64,000 bases of DNA from Pedobacter ginsengisoli (GCF_030244015.1 NZ_JASSYX010000001.1:434001-498000); one strand, 5' to 3'. Numbered from the stretch's first letter, positions 50,897 to 59,739 are shown. Made by a program: numbers and translations. The notes: a model not told the origin generated them from the letters alone.

Positions 50897-53851
50897 TTAA
50901 AATGGTGTTTCCTCATCATTACCCTCAGTACTGATCCCTGCAGGTTCTTTTTTAATTTCCGGTTTGGTTTCCAAGCTCATTGTGGATTGAACTGCCTCCG
51001 GTTGCTTTGCCTTTACCGGCTCATCATCCTCATATTTCAGTCCCATCGCAGCATACTTAATCCTTAGCTCTTCCGAGTTTGCAGCTCGCACCAGGTTGAT
51101 ACCAAGCTCAGTGTATTTGAATACAAAGCACCAGCGCTGACTGCCGCCGAAAAATTTCTTTTCCCTGTTTATAAAGCTTCTCGGATCGTTTTCCAGGTAA
51201 TTGCGAAGTGTTGCCTCATCCAGTCCGGACGGGTCACGGCGTTTTTGCATTGCCTCGGCATAGCCTTGATATATATCCTGTATCCGGATATACAGTTTCG
51301 AGTCTTTAATGATAAAATCCCGGTCTTCAATTACCTGACCATCCCGGAAGAGCAGCTCTACAATGTTCCAGAATTTACCGATACTGTCACTGCCACGAAG
51401 AACAAAGAATTGTTCCATCAGCGTTTTACGGCATAGCTCTCTCAATTCAGAGATATTAAAAGGAAGTGTCTCCAAGTCCTTTAGGATGGTGCCAATAGCG
51501 CACACAGCTGCATAATTATTGATGAAACGATCATCTACCTCATGGTTGTTGACGGCAGTATACAACAGACTTTGTTCATCGCTAAAAGCTTTCTTGAAAT
51601 TTTTGGCGATGTAATCTCGGTGCCTCAGCAAATAAACGGTAATTGCACTTAGCCCATCTCCTTCAAGTTCTTTAAGGGTTTCAAAGTTTTTGCGGGCCGC
51701 TTCTGTCTTTACCGGCTTGGTGGTGATCAGCAGAATAAACCGGCTGAACAGGGCTTCTTCAATAATTGGCATCTCCTGCCCGGACACGATCACCGCACTG
51801 TCGACCCGTGTACTTTCGGTCTGAAAGGTGTTGTCTTTTTTTCCGCGCTCATATCCGATCCTGTCGAAAAGGTTCTTTATTGATTCGATCACATTTGTTT
51901 TAACCGAGTTCTTGTATTCATCCAGCCATACCAGCCCATTGCTGAACTGCCCGCTTTTTCGCATAAAACCTACCACCGTACTTGCACCGCCCAGCATGAG
52001 CTGCTTCTGACCTAATCCGAAAAGCTTCATCATGCTTTCAATCATTGTACCCTTACCTGTTCCTTTTTGCCCGTATACGTTAAGCATCGGGAACCTGTCA
52101 CCCATCACCCTGAATATGATATCTGAGAAAAGGGCCATCACATAAAAGCACAATGATATTTTCCCGATATCGCCATACACTTTGCAGTAAAGCGATGACC
52201 AGTCCTTAAACTGGATATCCCTGTCGACATATAAAAACCGTTTGTCGTTCACATAGGTGTCTTCCTTATTGATGAACATGGAAGAAAGGGCAGGGATAAA
52301 GAAGTTGAGCGGTTCCATTTCATCACCGTTCAGCTGGTAATGTTCGACAATTCCCATACTATCCGCCGGAACGAAAACTTTCAGGTGGCAGTCATACAAT
52401 CCATTTGCCCAGGCATAAAAATTATACCGCCGGTTGTAGCCCAACTGCTTAACGAGTTCAGTTTTCCGCTCATCCCGCTGCAGCTTATCCTGCAACCGGC
52501 ACAAGTCAGTATCAGTGCCTTTGAAAAGAAAATTTCCCTTTCTGGCAATACGTTTTTTGAAAGAAGCTGCACTTACAAAGTCATCGGTGTTCATTTGGAT
52601 CGTTACATCCAGCCCGAAAATGTTTTTTATCTGGATCAGGCGGTACGCTTCCTCATCGCTGGTTTCCACGTGGTAAATGATGCGCATTTTAAAATTGGTG
52701 ATTTCAAGCTTTTTGCCTTTATCAGATAAGGACCAGTATGTCCGGGTATTCTCATTATAATAAAACCCGTACACCGACATGTCATCTACCTGCTCTTCAT
52801 TATCCAGCAGGTCCCGGTAGGTTACCTCATCTTTCTTCTCAGCAATGGTTTTAGGCAAATAGATCTGCAGCCCGTATTCCCTGGCAAGCGTGAAAAATTT
52901 ATTGGGCGTGGTAAACTTTGTAGTAGCTACGGCATTGTCGAACTTTTCATCTGTTTTTTTCTGATCATACTCGCTATAAATTTTACTCACCCTGTGGAAT
53001 AGTGACCGTCCATCTTCTTTGAAGGTTGCCAGGGAGAAAGCGATCAGCTGCCAGTCATCATATGCGCCGGTAAGATCCACCTGATCGCGCTCGGCCTGAT
53101 CGACAACATAAGTAGCCCGCAAAAGATTTTTATTGTGCTGGAACTGTTCGCTCGGCTTTAGAGGTTTAACTTCACCTGCTTCTGACGTTTCTCCGGGATC
53201 GTTTTCTGTAGCCGGAGAATTATCGGCCTCTTTTGCCTCTACAACAGGCTCATCCTTTTTTACAGGATTATTGGTGATTTTGAAAGTTCTCGCTTTTTCA
53301 TTGTAATATGCATCTGGATCATAACTAACGAAGCATGCTCTGGATACATCGTTGACACCTTTATCCAACACCAGGCTATATTTCTCTTTGTACAGGGATT
53401 CGATTCCGTGAAAGGCTTCCAAGTGTTCTTCCTGGCTGGCTTTAAAAACAACTTTATAGCCGGTGCCAGATGCAGAGGTGAAAAGGCATAGGGTATAGGG
53501 ATCAGCTTCCAGATCTTTCCGGACCTGTTCAAATTCATCGATTAATCGCGGATTTACCAGCTCCGGCTCCTTTGCTTTGCTTTTTCTATAAGGGTCAAGA
53601 TCGACACAGATCAAACCACTATGCTTTACAAGCTCATCATTGTGCCTTTTTTTAAACGTACCAGAGAATGTAAAGTAATCAAGCCCCCTTTTTCTCATGT
53701 CCTTAACAGCAGGGTCCGTTGCCTCCCGAAGTTTTTCTATTGCCTCCTTATACTTAATGCCTGTGATGGCGGTGACCGCTTCCTTAATTGTGATTTCGCT
53801 ATGAGGCTTGGTTACTCTGATACCGCCTTTGTAAAATGAGAATTTTTGCAT
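50897..53851 (-). CDS. Primase-helicase (VirE-N / PriCT-2 / VapE-D5 type)
   Basis: 984 residues, main replication protein of the phage. The N-terminal VirE-N (BT4734-like) primase-like domain reads HSGLICVDLDPYRK. A PriCT-2-like region follows near 270-310 (YDDWQLIAFSLATFKEDG). A C-terminal SF3/VapE-type helicase has Walker A NVYGQKGTGKGTMIES near residue 595 and Walker B NGLVWLDEYKN. The protein ends with an acidic tip, DEETPF, like the C-terminal peptide of SSB proteins. Confidence 0.85.
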   Translation of the reverse strand: MQKFSFYKGGIRVTKPHSEITIKEAVTAITGIKYKEAIEKLREATDPAVKDMRKRGLDYFTFSGTFKKRHNDELVKHSGLICVDLDPYRKSKAKEPELVNPRLIDEFEQVRKDLEADPYTLCLFTSASGTGYKVVFKASQEEHLEAFHGIESLYKEKYSLVLDKGVNDVSRACFVSYDPDAYYNEKARTFKITNNPVKKDEPVVEAKEADNSPATENDPGETSEAGEVKPLKPSEQFQHNKNLLRATYVVDQAERDQVDLTGAYDDWQLIAFSLATFKEDGRSLFHRVSKIYSEYDQKKTDEKFDNAVATTKFTTPNKFFTLAREYGLQIYLPKTIAEKKDEVTYRDLLDNEEQVDDMSVYGFYYNENTRTYWSLSDKGKKLEITNFKMRIIYHVETSDEEAYRLIQIKNIFGLDVTIQMNTDDFVSAASFKKRIARKGNFLFKGTDTDLCRLQDKLQRDERKTELVKQLGYNRRYNFYAWANGLYDCHLKVFVPADSMGIVEHYQLNGDEMEPLNFFIPALSSMFINKEDTYVNDKRFLYVDRDIQFKDWSSLYCKVYGDIGKISLCFYVMALFSDIIFRVMGDRFPMLNVYGQKGTGKGTMIESMMKLFGLGQKQLMLGGASTVVGFMRKSGQFSNGLVWLDEYKNSVKTNVIESIKNLFDRIGYERGKKDNTFQTESTRVDSAVIVSGQEMPIIEEALFSRFILLITTKPVKTEAARKNFETLKELEGDGLSAITVYLLRHRDYIAKNFKKAFSDEQSLLYTAVNNHEVDDRFINNYAAVCAIGTILKDLETLPFNISELRELCRKTLMEQFFVLRGSDSIGKFWNIVELLFRDGQVIEDRDFIIKDSKLYIRIQDIYQGYAEAMQKRRDPSGLDEATLRNYLENDPRSFINREKKFFGGSQRWCFVFKYTELGINLVRAANSEELRIKYAAMGLKYEDDEPVKAKQPEAVQSTMSLETKPEIKKEPAGISTEGNDEETPF

Positions 53852-53875
53852 TTATGGTTTGTTTGATGTGGTGGC

Positions 53876-54031
53876 TTATTTGTGTTTTTCGAGAATAAGG
53901 ATGTAAGATTTGGTGCGGCATTTTTCGCAGATTAATAACTTTCGCAGGTCATATATTTCTCCGCAACCAGGACAAGTATACCAGCGTTCATGGTTGAAAA
54001 GTTTAAGAGTTGGCGCTTTAGATTTTTGCAT
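53876..54031 (-). CDS. Small zinc-ribbon protein (51 residues)
   Basis: A minus-strand frame from ATG 54031 to TAA 53876 encodes 51 residues. YTCPGCGEIYDL and LICEKCRTKSY give two CxxC knuckles 12 residues apart, a classic zinc ribbon. It overlaps the upstream gene by 14 bp and is 24 bp before primase-helicase. Likely a nucleic-acid-binding accessory of replication. The order and motif make it credible in spite of its length. Confidence 0.75.
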   Translation of the reverse strand: MQKSKAPTLKLFNHERWYTCPGCGEIYDLRKLLICEKCRTKSYILILEKHK

Positions 54032-54521
54032 CACTTTCATTTTTCAACTTCATGAACTCAGATTCCAATATTTCCGTCATATCCTCGTTCGGCGTGAAAC
54101 TACACCTGTAATCGACCTCCATCAGTATTAGTTCTTCTTTCCAGATAACACCAGGACAGTTAAACCAAGTCATATCATGAGACTGAAAGCTAAAGCCAAC
54201 AATTTTATTGAGATCATCATAGCTAACCACCGGCAGGGCTTTAATCTTGTCGAGTATTGGTTTATTGACCTTGTTTATTTTCGGAAAGAAATAGCCATAA
54301 TAGTTTTTTGAGGCATCTCTCCATCCATCAGGTTTTGAAGCCATTTTAACGCCAGACAGTCCCCCTGCTATGTGAAAAGAATGGCCTAAAATTGTTCCTT
54401 TTTCATCACCGCCTATTTCTTTGGCTAAATCTGTAGATGCTTTATTGCACCTTCTTATTTCTTGGTTCAGGTCAACCAGTTTCTTAAAGGTCTCTGACCC
54501 TTTGAGTATTTTATATTTCAT
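54018..54521 (-). CDS. Phage early protein of unknown function
   Basis: 167 residues. Starts MKYKILKGSETFKKLVDLNQ; helical first third, then KNYYGYFFPKINKVNKPILDK and a beta-rich end. Proteins of this pattern are common in phages as hypothetical genes. Overlaps the zinc ribbon gene. Confidence 0.55.
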   Translation of the reverse strand: MKYKILKGSETFKKLVDLNQEIRRCNKASTDLAKEIGGDEKGTILGHSFHIAGGLSGVKMASKPDGWRDASKNYYGYFFPKINKVNKPILDKIKALPVVSYDDLNKIVGFSFQSHDMTWFNCPGVIWKEELILMEVDYRCSFTPNEDMTEILESEFMKLKNESDAKI

Positions 54522-54533
54522 TTGATCAGATTT

Positions 54534-54863
54534 TTATTTGCCGGTTACTTCACTGTACAACTCAATTAGTTTGCCTTGCAGCCTAATTATTTCTGCATGT
54601 TTCTGTTCGATATCAGTTTTAAGCAACCCGATATTTTCCCTATAGATCGACTCAGGGTTTTCACCTTCCGGACTAATCAGAGAAATTGGGTGGACCTTAA
54701 AGAATTCAGAAATTTGTTTAAGCCTGGACAGGTTGATGTCCGTCAGTCCAGTTTCGATTTTAGAGTAAGCGGGTGTAGATATGCCCAATTTCTCAGCGAC
54801 GTTTGTTTGACTGAGATTTAATTTTTGGCGTAAAGCCCTTATATTTTTTCCTGTTGTGTTCAT
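54534..54863 (-). CDS. XRE-family transcriptional regulator
   Basis: 109 residues. N-terminal helix-turn-helix: IRALRQKLNLSQTNVAEKLG and ISTPAYSKIETGLTDINLSRL. C-terminal coiled coil (about 75-105) suggests dimerisation. It lies inside the early operon rather than at the lysogeny switch, so it may control a later step (inference). Confidence 0.8.
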   Translation of the reverse strand: MNTTGKNIRALRQKLNLSQTNVAEKLGISTPAYSKIETGLTDINLSRLKQISEFFKVHPISLISPEGENPESIYRENIGLLKTDIEQKHAEIIRLQGKLIELYSEVTGK

Positions 54864-54884
54864 GATTTAATTTTTAGATTGTTA

Positions 54885-55964
54885 TCATAATAGTTTTGTT
54901 TGAGTACCAACTTCCGACATAGGCTTGTAGGGGATTCCGCAGAAAATCATTACTTCTTTGAGATTACACTTGTTGATTACGATATCGTAATATTTTGGGT
55001 GACTGATTGCTAACCTCTGAATTCTATTGTTTTTTTTCTTATCATCCATGTGAATTCCAAACTGACAAAACAAACATCCAGTGCCCTTTTCTCCAGGTAG
55101 ATATCTCTCTATGAATGATCCGTCGATCTGCTCAACCATTTTTACACGGTCATAATAGACTTCGCAGTGTTTAACGTGATGAAGATTTGCATAGTCCCAC
55201 ACATCTTTCTCTGTCCAAATTGATATAGGACGGCATTTTTCCTTTCCTGCCTCAAAAGAATTGCACCCGGTGATGTAATACGATATTTTCCTTTGTGCAG
55301 ACTCACCTACTGTTGTTCCAATAATCGGCCTTTTGCCAGTTTCATCCTCAAAACGTCTAAAAGGTTCTTTTTTAAAGATATCACAACACTGATCAGAAAC
55401 TAGAAATGGAGCATCCAGCAATTTCCTCCACCTTTTGGGCAGCATTGAGCCTATTGAAATACTCCCATCTTGTTTGATCCCATTTAGATAAAGATTCTTA
55501 GTGGCTGCATTACTTAATTGTGGATTGGCGATATAGCCTTTCAGCCTCCTGATCATCATGGCAATCTTCTTGCTTCCAACTGCAACCCCAACCTCCTTGA
55601 TTACCTTAGTAAATCCCATTTTTGGTTTAAGTATTCGTACTCGGTCGAACGATTTCACATAAGTGACGATCTCAGGAAATTCTAACCCTGTATTGCAAAA
55701 TATATTCGGAGGTTTTTGGTGAGAAATTACCTTTTGGTAAATATGTGTCGGTAAATGATGTTTGTATCTGCCATCATAAATACCTTCAATTAGGTCTAAT
55801 ACAGTTCTGGAATCTTTGCCGCCTGAAAAGCAATTATATACCTCTCCATCAACTTCTATCATAAATTCTGCAATTCTATTAACAGCCCATTTTATTTTGA
55901 GATCTAATGGCCAGTATAGACGAATTGCTAATTCCTGAGGTGTTACTTTCATAGTTTCTTGCAA
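54885..55964 (-). CDS. PAPS-reductase-like PP-loop protein
   Basis: 359 residues of the phosphoadenosine phosphosulfate reductase fold. ATP-PP-loop motif SGGKDS at 47-52. Cys pairs QCCDIFKK and TGCLFCQFG may bind an Fe-S cluster. Phages often carry such proteins; proposed roles include DNA sulfur or base modification and cysteine supply, none proven here. It overlaps the deoxyribosyltransferase-like gene upstream by 16 bp. No dndB, dndD or dndE is near. Confidence 0.75.
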   Translation of the reverse strand: MQETMKVTPQELAIRLYWPLDLKIKWAVNRIAEFMIEVDGEVYNCFSGGKDSRTVLDLIEGIYDGRYKHHLPTHIYQKVISHQKPPNIFCNTGLEFPEIVTYVKSFDRVRILKPKMGFTKVIKEVGVAVGSKKIAMMIRRLKGYIANPQLSNAATKNLYLNGIKQDGSISIGSMLPKRWRKLLDAPFLVSDQCCDIFKKEPFRRFEDETGKRPIIGTTVGESAQRKISYYITGCNSFEAGKEKCRPISIWTEKDVWDYANLHHVKHCEVYYDRVKMVEQIDGSFIERYLPGEKGTGCLFCQFGIHMDDKKKNNRIQRLAISHPKYYDIVINKCNLKEVMIFCGIPYKPMSEVGTQTKLL

Positions 55965-56356
55965 AAAGATTTCGTGTATTTAAGTATCTCCCTGTAATCT
56001 TCATACCAGGTAGACACCATTTTTCGCATTAGACCGAGGTCTTCACCTTTTGCCCAAAGCGCGATTATTTCTACTCCGTGAGCCCAAGCTGCACCCATCT
56101 CACAGCAAGCATCTTTACCACACGGACCGTAGTAAATAAACAGATTGCACTTTGTGGCACCATTGATGTCAAAAACAAATGACCGATCTGCTTCTTCCGT
56201 CTTGACCCACTCTTCAAACGAAAAACCGCCGAGCCCTTCTTTATTACAGTTTTCAATCCAGCTAACTACCTCATGTCCTTGTTCTCTAAGCAAAGACGTA
56301 AGCATTTCAACACCATGCTTATTTTTCCATGAACTGGCTATATATATCCTTTTCAT
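55949..56356 (-). CDS. Nucleoside 2-deoxyribosyltransferase-like protein
   Basis: 135 residues, Rossmann-like fold. Start MKRIYIASSWKNKHGVEML; the acidic Asp in FVFDINGATKCNLFIYY; CCEMGAAWAHGVEIIAL holds the conserved Glu-x-G-x-A pattern of the family. It could alter nucleotide pools. A second protein of the same fold (DUF4406) is encoded at 57613-57945. Confidence 0.65.
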   Translation of the reverse strand: MKRIYIASSWKNKHGVEMLTSLLREQGHEVVSWIENCNKEGLGGFSFEEWVKTEEADRSFVFDINGATKCNLFIYYGPCGKDACCEMGAAWAHGVEIIALWAKGEDLGLMRKMVSTWYEDYREILKYTKSFCKKL

Positions 56357-56727
56357 GCCGCTTTCACCTTCCTTTCCATATAGTGTTCATTGATAATTCT
56401 AAGATTGGCGTAGCGTCTCCGGTATGCCAGCTTTAACGCCTTAGCCCTAGCGATCATCATCGCTTTTATGCGAGAGGCTTGCAGATATGCGCCGGTAGGG
56501 GTGTTGTATTTTTGAAATTTGCCATTTAAGCAAACATGCACATCACCGATCATGGCGCTATAAGTAAATAAACCTGAACCTTCTGTGGCCCAGGTGCCGA
56601 CTGCCGGGGCTTTGGTGATTAGATAATTAATTCTGTCTAATGGATTCAGTAAGTCCATCAAGTGATCATACTGACCAGTATTAAGTTGGCTTGGCTTAAA
56701 ATGAAAAACCACACTGAAATTATCCAT
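56353..56727 (-). CDS. Phage early protein of unknown function
   Basis: 124 residues. Short beta strands in the first two thirds, basic helix at the end (AKALKLAYRRRYANLRI). No family. Coupled by 4-bp overlap to the deoxyribosyltransferase-like gene and by 8-bp overlap to the P-loop gene. Confidence 0.5.
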   Translation of the reverse strand: MDNFSVVFHFKPSQLNTGQYDHLMDLLNPLDRINYLITKAPAVGTWATEGSGLFTYSAMIGDVHVCLNGKFQKYNTPTGAYLQASRIKAMMIARAKALKLAYRRRYANLRIINEHYMERKVKAA

Positions 56728-57121
56728 TTGTCACCTCCTCTGCTTCCGTGCGGCTTTTCGGCCTTCTAGTCAGGTACGGATTCATCACCTCAACCATATC
56801 GAATTGATTCTCTGGTAAGTCATACGGCGAAATATTCTGCGAAACAAAAATTACCGTCGGAATTGGCAGGTGTCTACGTGAGAAGTTAGTGACAATAAGA
56901 TTCCAGGTATCAGTGACCATGTTAGGGTCGGTTACCTCTTCAAAAATCACCAAACGGCAGACACCCGTATTAAGAGCAATAGGTAAAGTGCCGGAAGAGA
57001 ATAAACAAAACCTTCTGACTTCCTTTTCAGGAAACATAGCAGCAATGCTGAAAGACAGCTTTGTTTTACCAGATGCTGGTGAGCCTAAAATTACCAGCGC
57101 TTTTTTAAATTGTTTTTTCAT
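56720..57121 (-). CDS. Small P-loop ATPase
   Basis: 133 residues. Walker A GSPASGKT at 13-20, Walker B CRLVIFEEV near 60, and a sensor-like region VIFVSQNI near 92-99. It is short for an AAA+ protein; the arrangement suggests a minimal ATPase, perhaps recruiting a partner encoded next to it. Cellular role unknown. Confidence 0.65.
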   Translation of the reverse strand: MKKQFKKALVILGSPASGKTKLSFSIAAMFPEKEVRRFCLFSSGTLPIALNTGVCRLVIFEEVTDPNMVTDTWNLIVTNFSRRHLPIPTVIFVSQNISPYDLPENQFDMVEVMNPYLTRRPKSRTEAEEVTNG

Positions 57122-57195
57122 CTTTGTATTGATAATAAATTATACAATTGCATTAGCCCTGGCCTCGAACACCAGGGCTTTTGCGTTAGGAATTG

Positions 57196-57585
57196 CTACC
57201 AAGGTTTAGGTTCTGCACCTGTACCGCTCGCGGTTTGAGTTTGTGCGGGAGCAGCAGCTGTTGCATCCGCATAGGTAATTTCTGCCAGTGTAGCATTGAT
57301 AATCCAGCCCTCTGTATTATCTGACTTCTTAGTGTATTTCTGTCCGTTGAGGTAAATGGAACATTTTGCCTTTTTACCCTGGTGATCGCGGGTCATTGCA
57401 AATTTGTCCACGTTGTCACCCATGACAGCTATTTCCCATTCTTCATCTTTGCCCCTTATGTCCCCATACTCATCCCGATATGCGGGAATTTTTAAAATGA
57501 AAGTCTGTTTTTTGGTGTTTTTTTCTCCGACGGTTTCGGGCTGGTTAACAGTTAGGATCATGCCCTTTAGTTCTAATTTTGCCAT
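57196..57585 (-). CDS. OB-fold single-strand-binding-like protein (DUF3127-like)
   Basis: 129 residues. Beta-rich first 100 residues (LKGMILTVNQPETVGEKNTK, KQTFILKIP, EEWEIAVMGDNVDKF) in the order of an OB fold; Ala- and Gln-rich tail ending EPKPW. It may serve as the phage SSB for the primase-helicase. The usual acidic tip of SSB is absent, while the primase-helicase carries one. Confidence 0.6.
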   Translation of the reverse strand: MAKLELKGMILTVNQPETVGEKNTKKQTFILKIPAYRDEYGDIRGKDEEWEIAVMGDNVDKFAMTRDHQGKKAKCSIYLNGQKYTKKSDNTEGWIINATLAEITYADATAAAPAQTQTASGTGAEPKPW

Positions 57586-57612
57586 TTTGATTGATTTATG
57601 ATTAGTGAAAAA

Positions 57613-57945
57613 TTAATTGCTTGTTGCAGATATCCCTTCCAGGAAGAGCTTTTGATTAAAAACCTCCATGCCCAGGCTGAAAGCTATCTGGTATTCGACT
57701 AAAGCGCCACGGCTACCATACCAATTATCCAGCATGATCACAACATCACAGTCCATCAATGCTGTAATACACCTACGCATGCAAAGCGACCACTGGTCCT
57801 CAGTAAGACCGTCACATAATTCATGTGGATTTACCACGATGTAACCGAGATCACGGAAGGTTTTGGTGGCCTGCGCAAAGGCGGCCTTGTTTAAATCAGG
57901 AATTCCTGTGATGGCCCCTGATATGTAAATTTTTGGCTTGTTCAT
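57613..57945 (-). CDS. DUF4406 protein (deoxyribosyltransferase-like)
   Basis: 110 residues. Start KIYISGAITGIPDLNKAAFAQ, then LGYIVVNPHELCDGLTEDQW, then ALMDCDVVIMLDNWYGSRGA and EYQIAFSLGMEVF. These are the hallmarks of DUF4406, a branch of the nucleoside deoxyribosyltransferase fold common in phages. Confidence 0.8.
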   Translation of the reverse strand: MNKPKIYISGAITGIPDLNKAAFAQATKTFRDLGYIVVNPHELCDGLTEDQWSLCMRRCITALMDCDVVIMLDNWYGSRGALVEYQIAFSLGMEVFNQKLFLEGISATSN

Positions 57946-57965
57946 GGTTTGGTGGTTTGTATTGG

Positions 57966-58076
57966 TTAAAAGCGTTTGTTCATTTTTTTAAGTTTTTTGT
58001 CCGCCCGGTAATCCAGGTAGAAGAAAATTGCCATCGCAATTGCAGCGACGATGTTGAAGATTGTTTGCGAATCCAT
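57966..58076 (-). CDS. Small membrane protein (36 residues)
   Basis: A minus-strand frame from ATG 58076 to TAA 57966. One hydrophobic helix (IFNIVAAIAMAIFFYL), then a strongly basic tail (RADKKLKKMNKRF). Placed between a terminator and the DUF4406 gene. Its regular membrane-anchor layout supports coding, but the length calls for caution. Confidence 0.5.
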   Translation of the reverse strand: MDSQTIFNIVAAIAMAIFFYLDYRADKKLKKMNKRF

Positions 58077-58097
58077 AGTTTTATATTTGGTTAGGGT

Positions 58098-58129
58098 AAA
58101 AACTCCTGCAGGACACACACCCGCAGGAG
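58098..58129 (-). terminator. Terminator in early region
   Basis: CTCCTGC/GCAGGAG stem with a 13-nt loop; on the minus strand a five-T run follows. It divides the first early genes (59.7-58.2 kb) from the replication genes. The stretch 58130-58231 has no gene. Confidence 0.7.
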
Positions 58130-58231
58130 CAATTGGTTTTTGGTGTTGAAAGAACGATCTTCTATTCAGTCAGAGAGAAGCCCCCTGTTTGTTTTTCCCC
58201 GGCAACGGCATCCGGGATTAGCCTAACTTTC

Positions 58232-58675
58232 CTATAAACTGCTTTGTGCCGTTAAATTATCTTCGTTTTGATCTTCTCTCGAACAGCAGAAGTCAAGTAT
58301 TGGAATGATCTTGTTTTGATAATCAGGATAGAACTTACTGTCAATAGGAGGGGCAAAAGCCTCTAACAATGGGCGTCTGTATTCCACAAAATCACATACT
58401 TCTTTGAATGACTTTTTTCTGACGTCCCCGATCCAGGTTAAGAAAACAGATATGTTTTTATAATACTTCGTATTTGCATGGGATCGCTGATTTAACCAGT
58501 GTGTGAGGGTTTCTAAAATGTAAACCTTGTTACGAGTTCTGACACGCTTGTGTGCTTCTTCGATGCTATCCACCATAAAGAAAGGCTTGCTGCCAAAATC
58601 TTCGTTTGGATCTGAAAACCTTACAAAAACAAGATTTTCGCTTCTTTGATCAATTTCAGCGTGTATCATCGGCAT
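58232..58675 (-). CDS. Phage early protein of unknown function
   Basis: 147 residues. Helical, acidic; a possible WH or PIN-like feature is not clear. YYKNISVFLTWIGDVRKKSFKE in the middle; two Cys near the end. No family assigned. It is the last gene before the early terminator, 5 bp after the LuxR-type gene. Confidence 0.5.
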   Translation of the reverse strand: MPMIHAEIDQRSENLVFVRFSDPNEDFGSKPFFMVDSIEEAHKRVRTRNKVYILETLTHWLNQRSHANTKYYKNISVFLTWIGDVRKKSFKEVCDFVEYRRPLLEAFAPPIDSKFYPDYQNKIIPILDFCCSREDQNEDNLTAQSSL

Positions 58676-58680
58676 ATTTT

Positions 58681-59235
58681 TTAGATGAGTTTATTTTTAA
58701 CAGCCCACACTCCAATTGCAACTTTTCCTTTTGCCCCGATCTTCTCTTCAATATTGTTTTTGTGGCTTCTAAGGGTATCTTGTGAAATAAATAGTTCTAA
58801 ACATATTTGATAATCACTCTGTCCCAGCGCTATTCTAATGGCAATTTGTACCTGCCTTACTGTTAAACCACCGGGTATTTTACACAGAAGGCCATGGGCT
58901 TTACATGTTTCTCTTTTTGGACACGGACCGTACTCCTTTGGGCCTAAGGATGAACCACAGGCAGACACATCAGAACTGCCATCAAACATTGAATAGTTAC
59001 AATCATAATGTTTGTTTACCCTATTCGCTTCCCCTTTGATGTTCAGGCGGTCAAGGCCCCTTTTTGCTTGTGGATCATTATTAAGATCCGTTAGAAGGAG
59101 ATTGTAAAAATTCACCGGTAAAACCTCAATATTCTCGGTAATTCCGTTACTGGTTTTATACATCATTTCACTTAAAGTGAAATATTCTGACGATACAGTT
59201 GTTAAAGCGGGCGGAATGAGCGTAGCGTTTTCCAT
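58681..59235 (-). CDS. LuxR-type transcriptional regulator of the prophage
   Basis: 184 residues from ATG 59235, which overlaps the stop of the upstream gene (TAATG). The open frame to 59283 would overlap more. The C-terminal HTH of LuxR/GerE type: LTVRQVQIAIRIALGQSDYQ then SQDTLRSHKNNIEEKIGAKG. The N-terminal part has a Cys cluster (ACGSS, GPCPKRETCKAHGLLC) that may bind metal. A LuxR protein in an early phage operon could sense host state (inference). Confidence 0.75.
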   Translation of the reverse strand: MENATLIPPALTTVSSEYFTLSEMMYKTSNGITENIEVLPVNFYNLLLTDLNNDPQAKRGLDRLNIKGEANRVNKHYDCNYSMFDGSSDVSACGSSLGPKEYGPCPKRETCKAHGLLCKIPGGLTVRQVQIAIRIALGQSDYQICLELFISQDTLRSHKNNIEEKIGAKGKVAIGVWAVKNKLI

Positions 59236-59516
59236 TATTTTTCTACTAGAATAAAACATACAGATGAACCGCTCATGCTCCATTGTTCGTCCAACTGCAG
59301 ACTAAAGTATCTTCGTATTTCGCCAAGCTGAATCCCTGTTAAAGTGATATTTTTGCCAATAAAACCAGCACTCGTCATCATTCTCCATCCTTTTTCCTCA
59401 CTCCAAAGTATCTCGGGATATTTTGTGTACTTGTAATTAAATCTGTAGATCTTTTTAAGGATTTTAAATCCCTCTTTATGCCTGTCAAAACGTGCATGTC
59501 TAACTTTAGCCCCCAT
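59235..59516 (-). CDS. Phage early protein of unknown function
   Basis: 93 residues, basic in the first half. The segment KKIYRFNYKYTKYPEILW is aromatic. No family. 1-bp gap to the Cro-like gene upstream. Confidence 0.5.
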   Translation of the reverse strand: MGAKVRHARFDRHKEGFKILKKIYRFNYKYTKYPEILWSEEKGWRMMTSAGFIGKNITLTGIQLGEIRRYFSLQLDEQWSMSGSSVCFILVEK

Positions 59517-59517
59517 T

Positions 59518-59739
59518 TTATATTTCTTTAATTAAGTTTTTAATTGATTCTACTTTCTCCCTTTGCTCATTAATCAATGCTAATGCTGTTTCAATCACAG
59601 CTGGATTAAATCTTTCTGGCTTAAACAGCGTGCTCTTTACAGTTGCTACACCTAAGCCCGTCCGTGCTGCTATTTCATCATAGCTGCCAGTAGGAAGGGC
59701 AGTTCTGATTTTTTGTAATTCTCTCTTAGTTACTTTCAC
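59518..59739 (-). CDS. Cro-like helix-turn-helix protein
   Basis: 73 residues. HTH: YDEIAARTGLGVATVKSTL. First gene of the leftward early operon, divergent from the rightward repressor gene at 59918. This is the usual cro place. Confidence 0.7.
   Translation of the reverse strand: MKVTKRELQKIRTALPTGSYDEIAARTGLGVATVKSTLFKPERFNPAVIETALALINEQREKVESIKNLIKEI

Noticed and set aside
54885..55964. DndC of a DNA phosphorothioation system
   Set aside because: The PP-loop fits the broader PAPS-reductase family, but no dndA, B, D or E gene is nearby, so a Dnd system cannot be claimed.
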